Below are positions 5,442 to 5,560 of a stretch of DNA of 5,560 nucleotides, in pieces. The position numbers and the translations under genes were made by a program. The first letter of the stretch is position 1. Every line of letters begins with the position of its first letter. The notes under the pieces were generated by a model. The model was not told where the DNA came from, searched no databases, and saw only the letters and a program-made list of their open reading frames with translations. Origin of the DNA: Actinomycetes bacterium (GTDB taxonomy: Bacteria; Actinomycetota; Acidimicrobiia; Acidimicrobiales; Palsa-688); the NCBI GenBank assembly GCA_021827225.1, contig JAKAXG010000342.1, positions 1-5,560 on the forward strand, written 5' to 3'.

Positions 5442-5560
5442 CTAGCGCCCGGTGAGCACGGCCACGACCGGACCCGATCCGCCGCCCGGTCCAGGGGCTG
5501 GCCGGGCCGGGACCACGCCGGAGCGCAGCGCCGCCCACGCCACGGCCCCGGTCGGCTCGA
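5442..5560 (-). CDS. Fold-type II PLP-dependent enzyme, threonine synthase/dehydratase-like (C-terminus only)
   Basis: Reading leftwards from the window edge, 38 codons precede a TAG at 5444-5442. The peptide begins EPTGAVAWAALRSGVV, passes through a Pro/Gly-rich loop, and ends GPVVAVLTGR. The order Glu-Pro-Thr/Ser-(Gly/Ser)-Ala, a helix with Ala-Ala-Leu, then a beta strand ending in Leu-Thr-Gly or Leu-Ser-Gly is the C-terminal signature of the PLP enzymes that include threonine synthase, threonine ammonia-lyase and related beta-family lyases. The catalytic lysine and the rest of the protein are outside the window, so substrate cannot be assigned. Relatives often run a little further after Leu-Thr-Gly; here the chain ends one residue later. 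The gene is convergent with the mannosidase. The assignment rests on a short stretch and is moderate. Confidence 0.6.
   Translation of the reverse strand, partial: EPTGAVAWAALRSGVVPARPAPGPGGGSGPVVAVLTGR

Noticed and set aside
5182..5538. Minus-strand frame with a repeated RWIVPPWG...EIHLSA peptide across the right-hand repeats.
   Set aside because: The peptide repeat merely follows the palindromic DNA repeat. The frame overlaps the ends of both neighbouring genes, and the PLP-enzyme frame is the better reading of 5442-5560.

Overview
The window is very GC-rich, with G or C at most third codon positions, and gene types and codon use point to a high-GC Gram-positive bacterium (Actinomycetota). 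I cannot narrow the lineage from sequence alone. It holds six genes: four complete and two cut by the window edges. None is a mobile element, phage, CRISPR or defence gene, and I did not find a clearly new multi-gene system. The least ordinary parts are a secreted heptad-repeat protein at the left edge, a pair of 69-bp palindromic repeats at the right, and a cUUCGg hairpin ahead of a cold-shock gene.

Layout, left to right. (1) 1-473, minus strand, runs off the left edge: a protein with a signal peptide followed by Pro/Val/His/Tyr/Thr heptads. (2) 516-2008, plus strand: mobA (molybdenum cofactor guanylyltransferase) and fdhD (sulfurtransferase for formate dehydrogenase), overlapping at ATGA. 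(3) 2009-2102: convergent gap with a 12-bp dyad, probably a shared terminator. (4) 2103-2306, minus strand: a 67-residue cold-shock protein with a strong ribosome binding site and a UUCG hairpin upstream. (5) 2307-2501: divergent gap. (6) 2502-5216, plus strand: a 904-residue cytoplasmic family GH38 alpha-mannosidase, closest in architecture to bacterial mannosylglycerate-hydrolase-like enzymes. (7) 5217-5441: convergent gap with two tandem palindromic repeats and a further GC hairpin. (8) 5442-5560, minus strand, runs off the right edge: the C-terminus of a fold-type II PLP enzyme of the threonine synthase / threonine dehydratase type.

Working together: only mobA and fdhD form a clear functional unit. 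Both act late in maturing a molybdenum or tungsten bis-MGD enzyme, most likely a formate dehydrogenase encoded outside the window. The cold-shock protein, mannosidase and PLP enzyme look like independent single transcription units, separated by hairpin-containing convergent gaps and one divergent promoter region. No gene-free stretch exceeds 300 bases.
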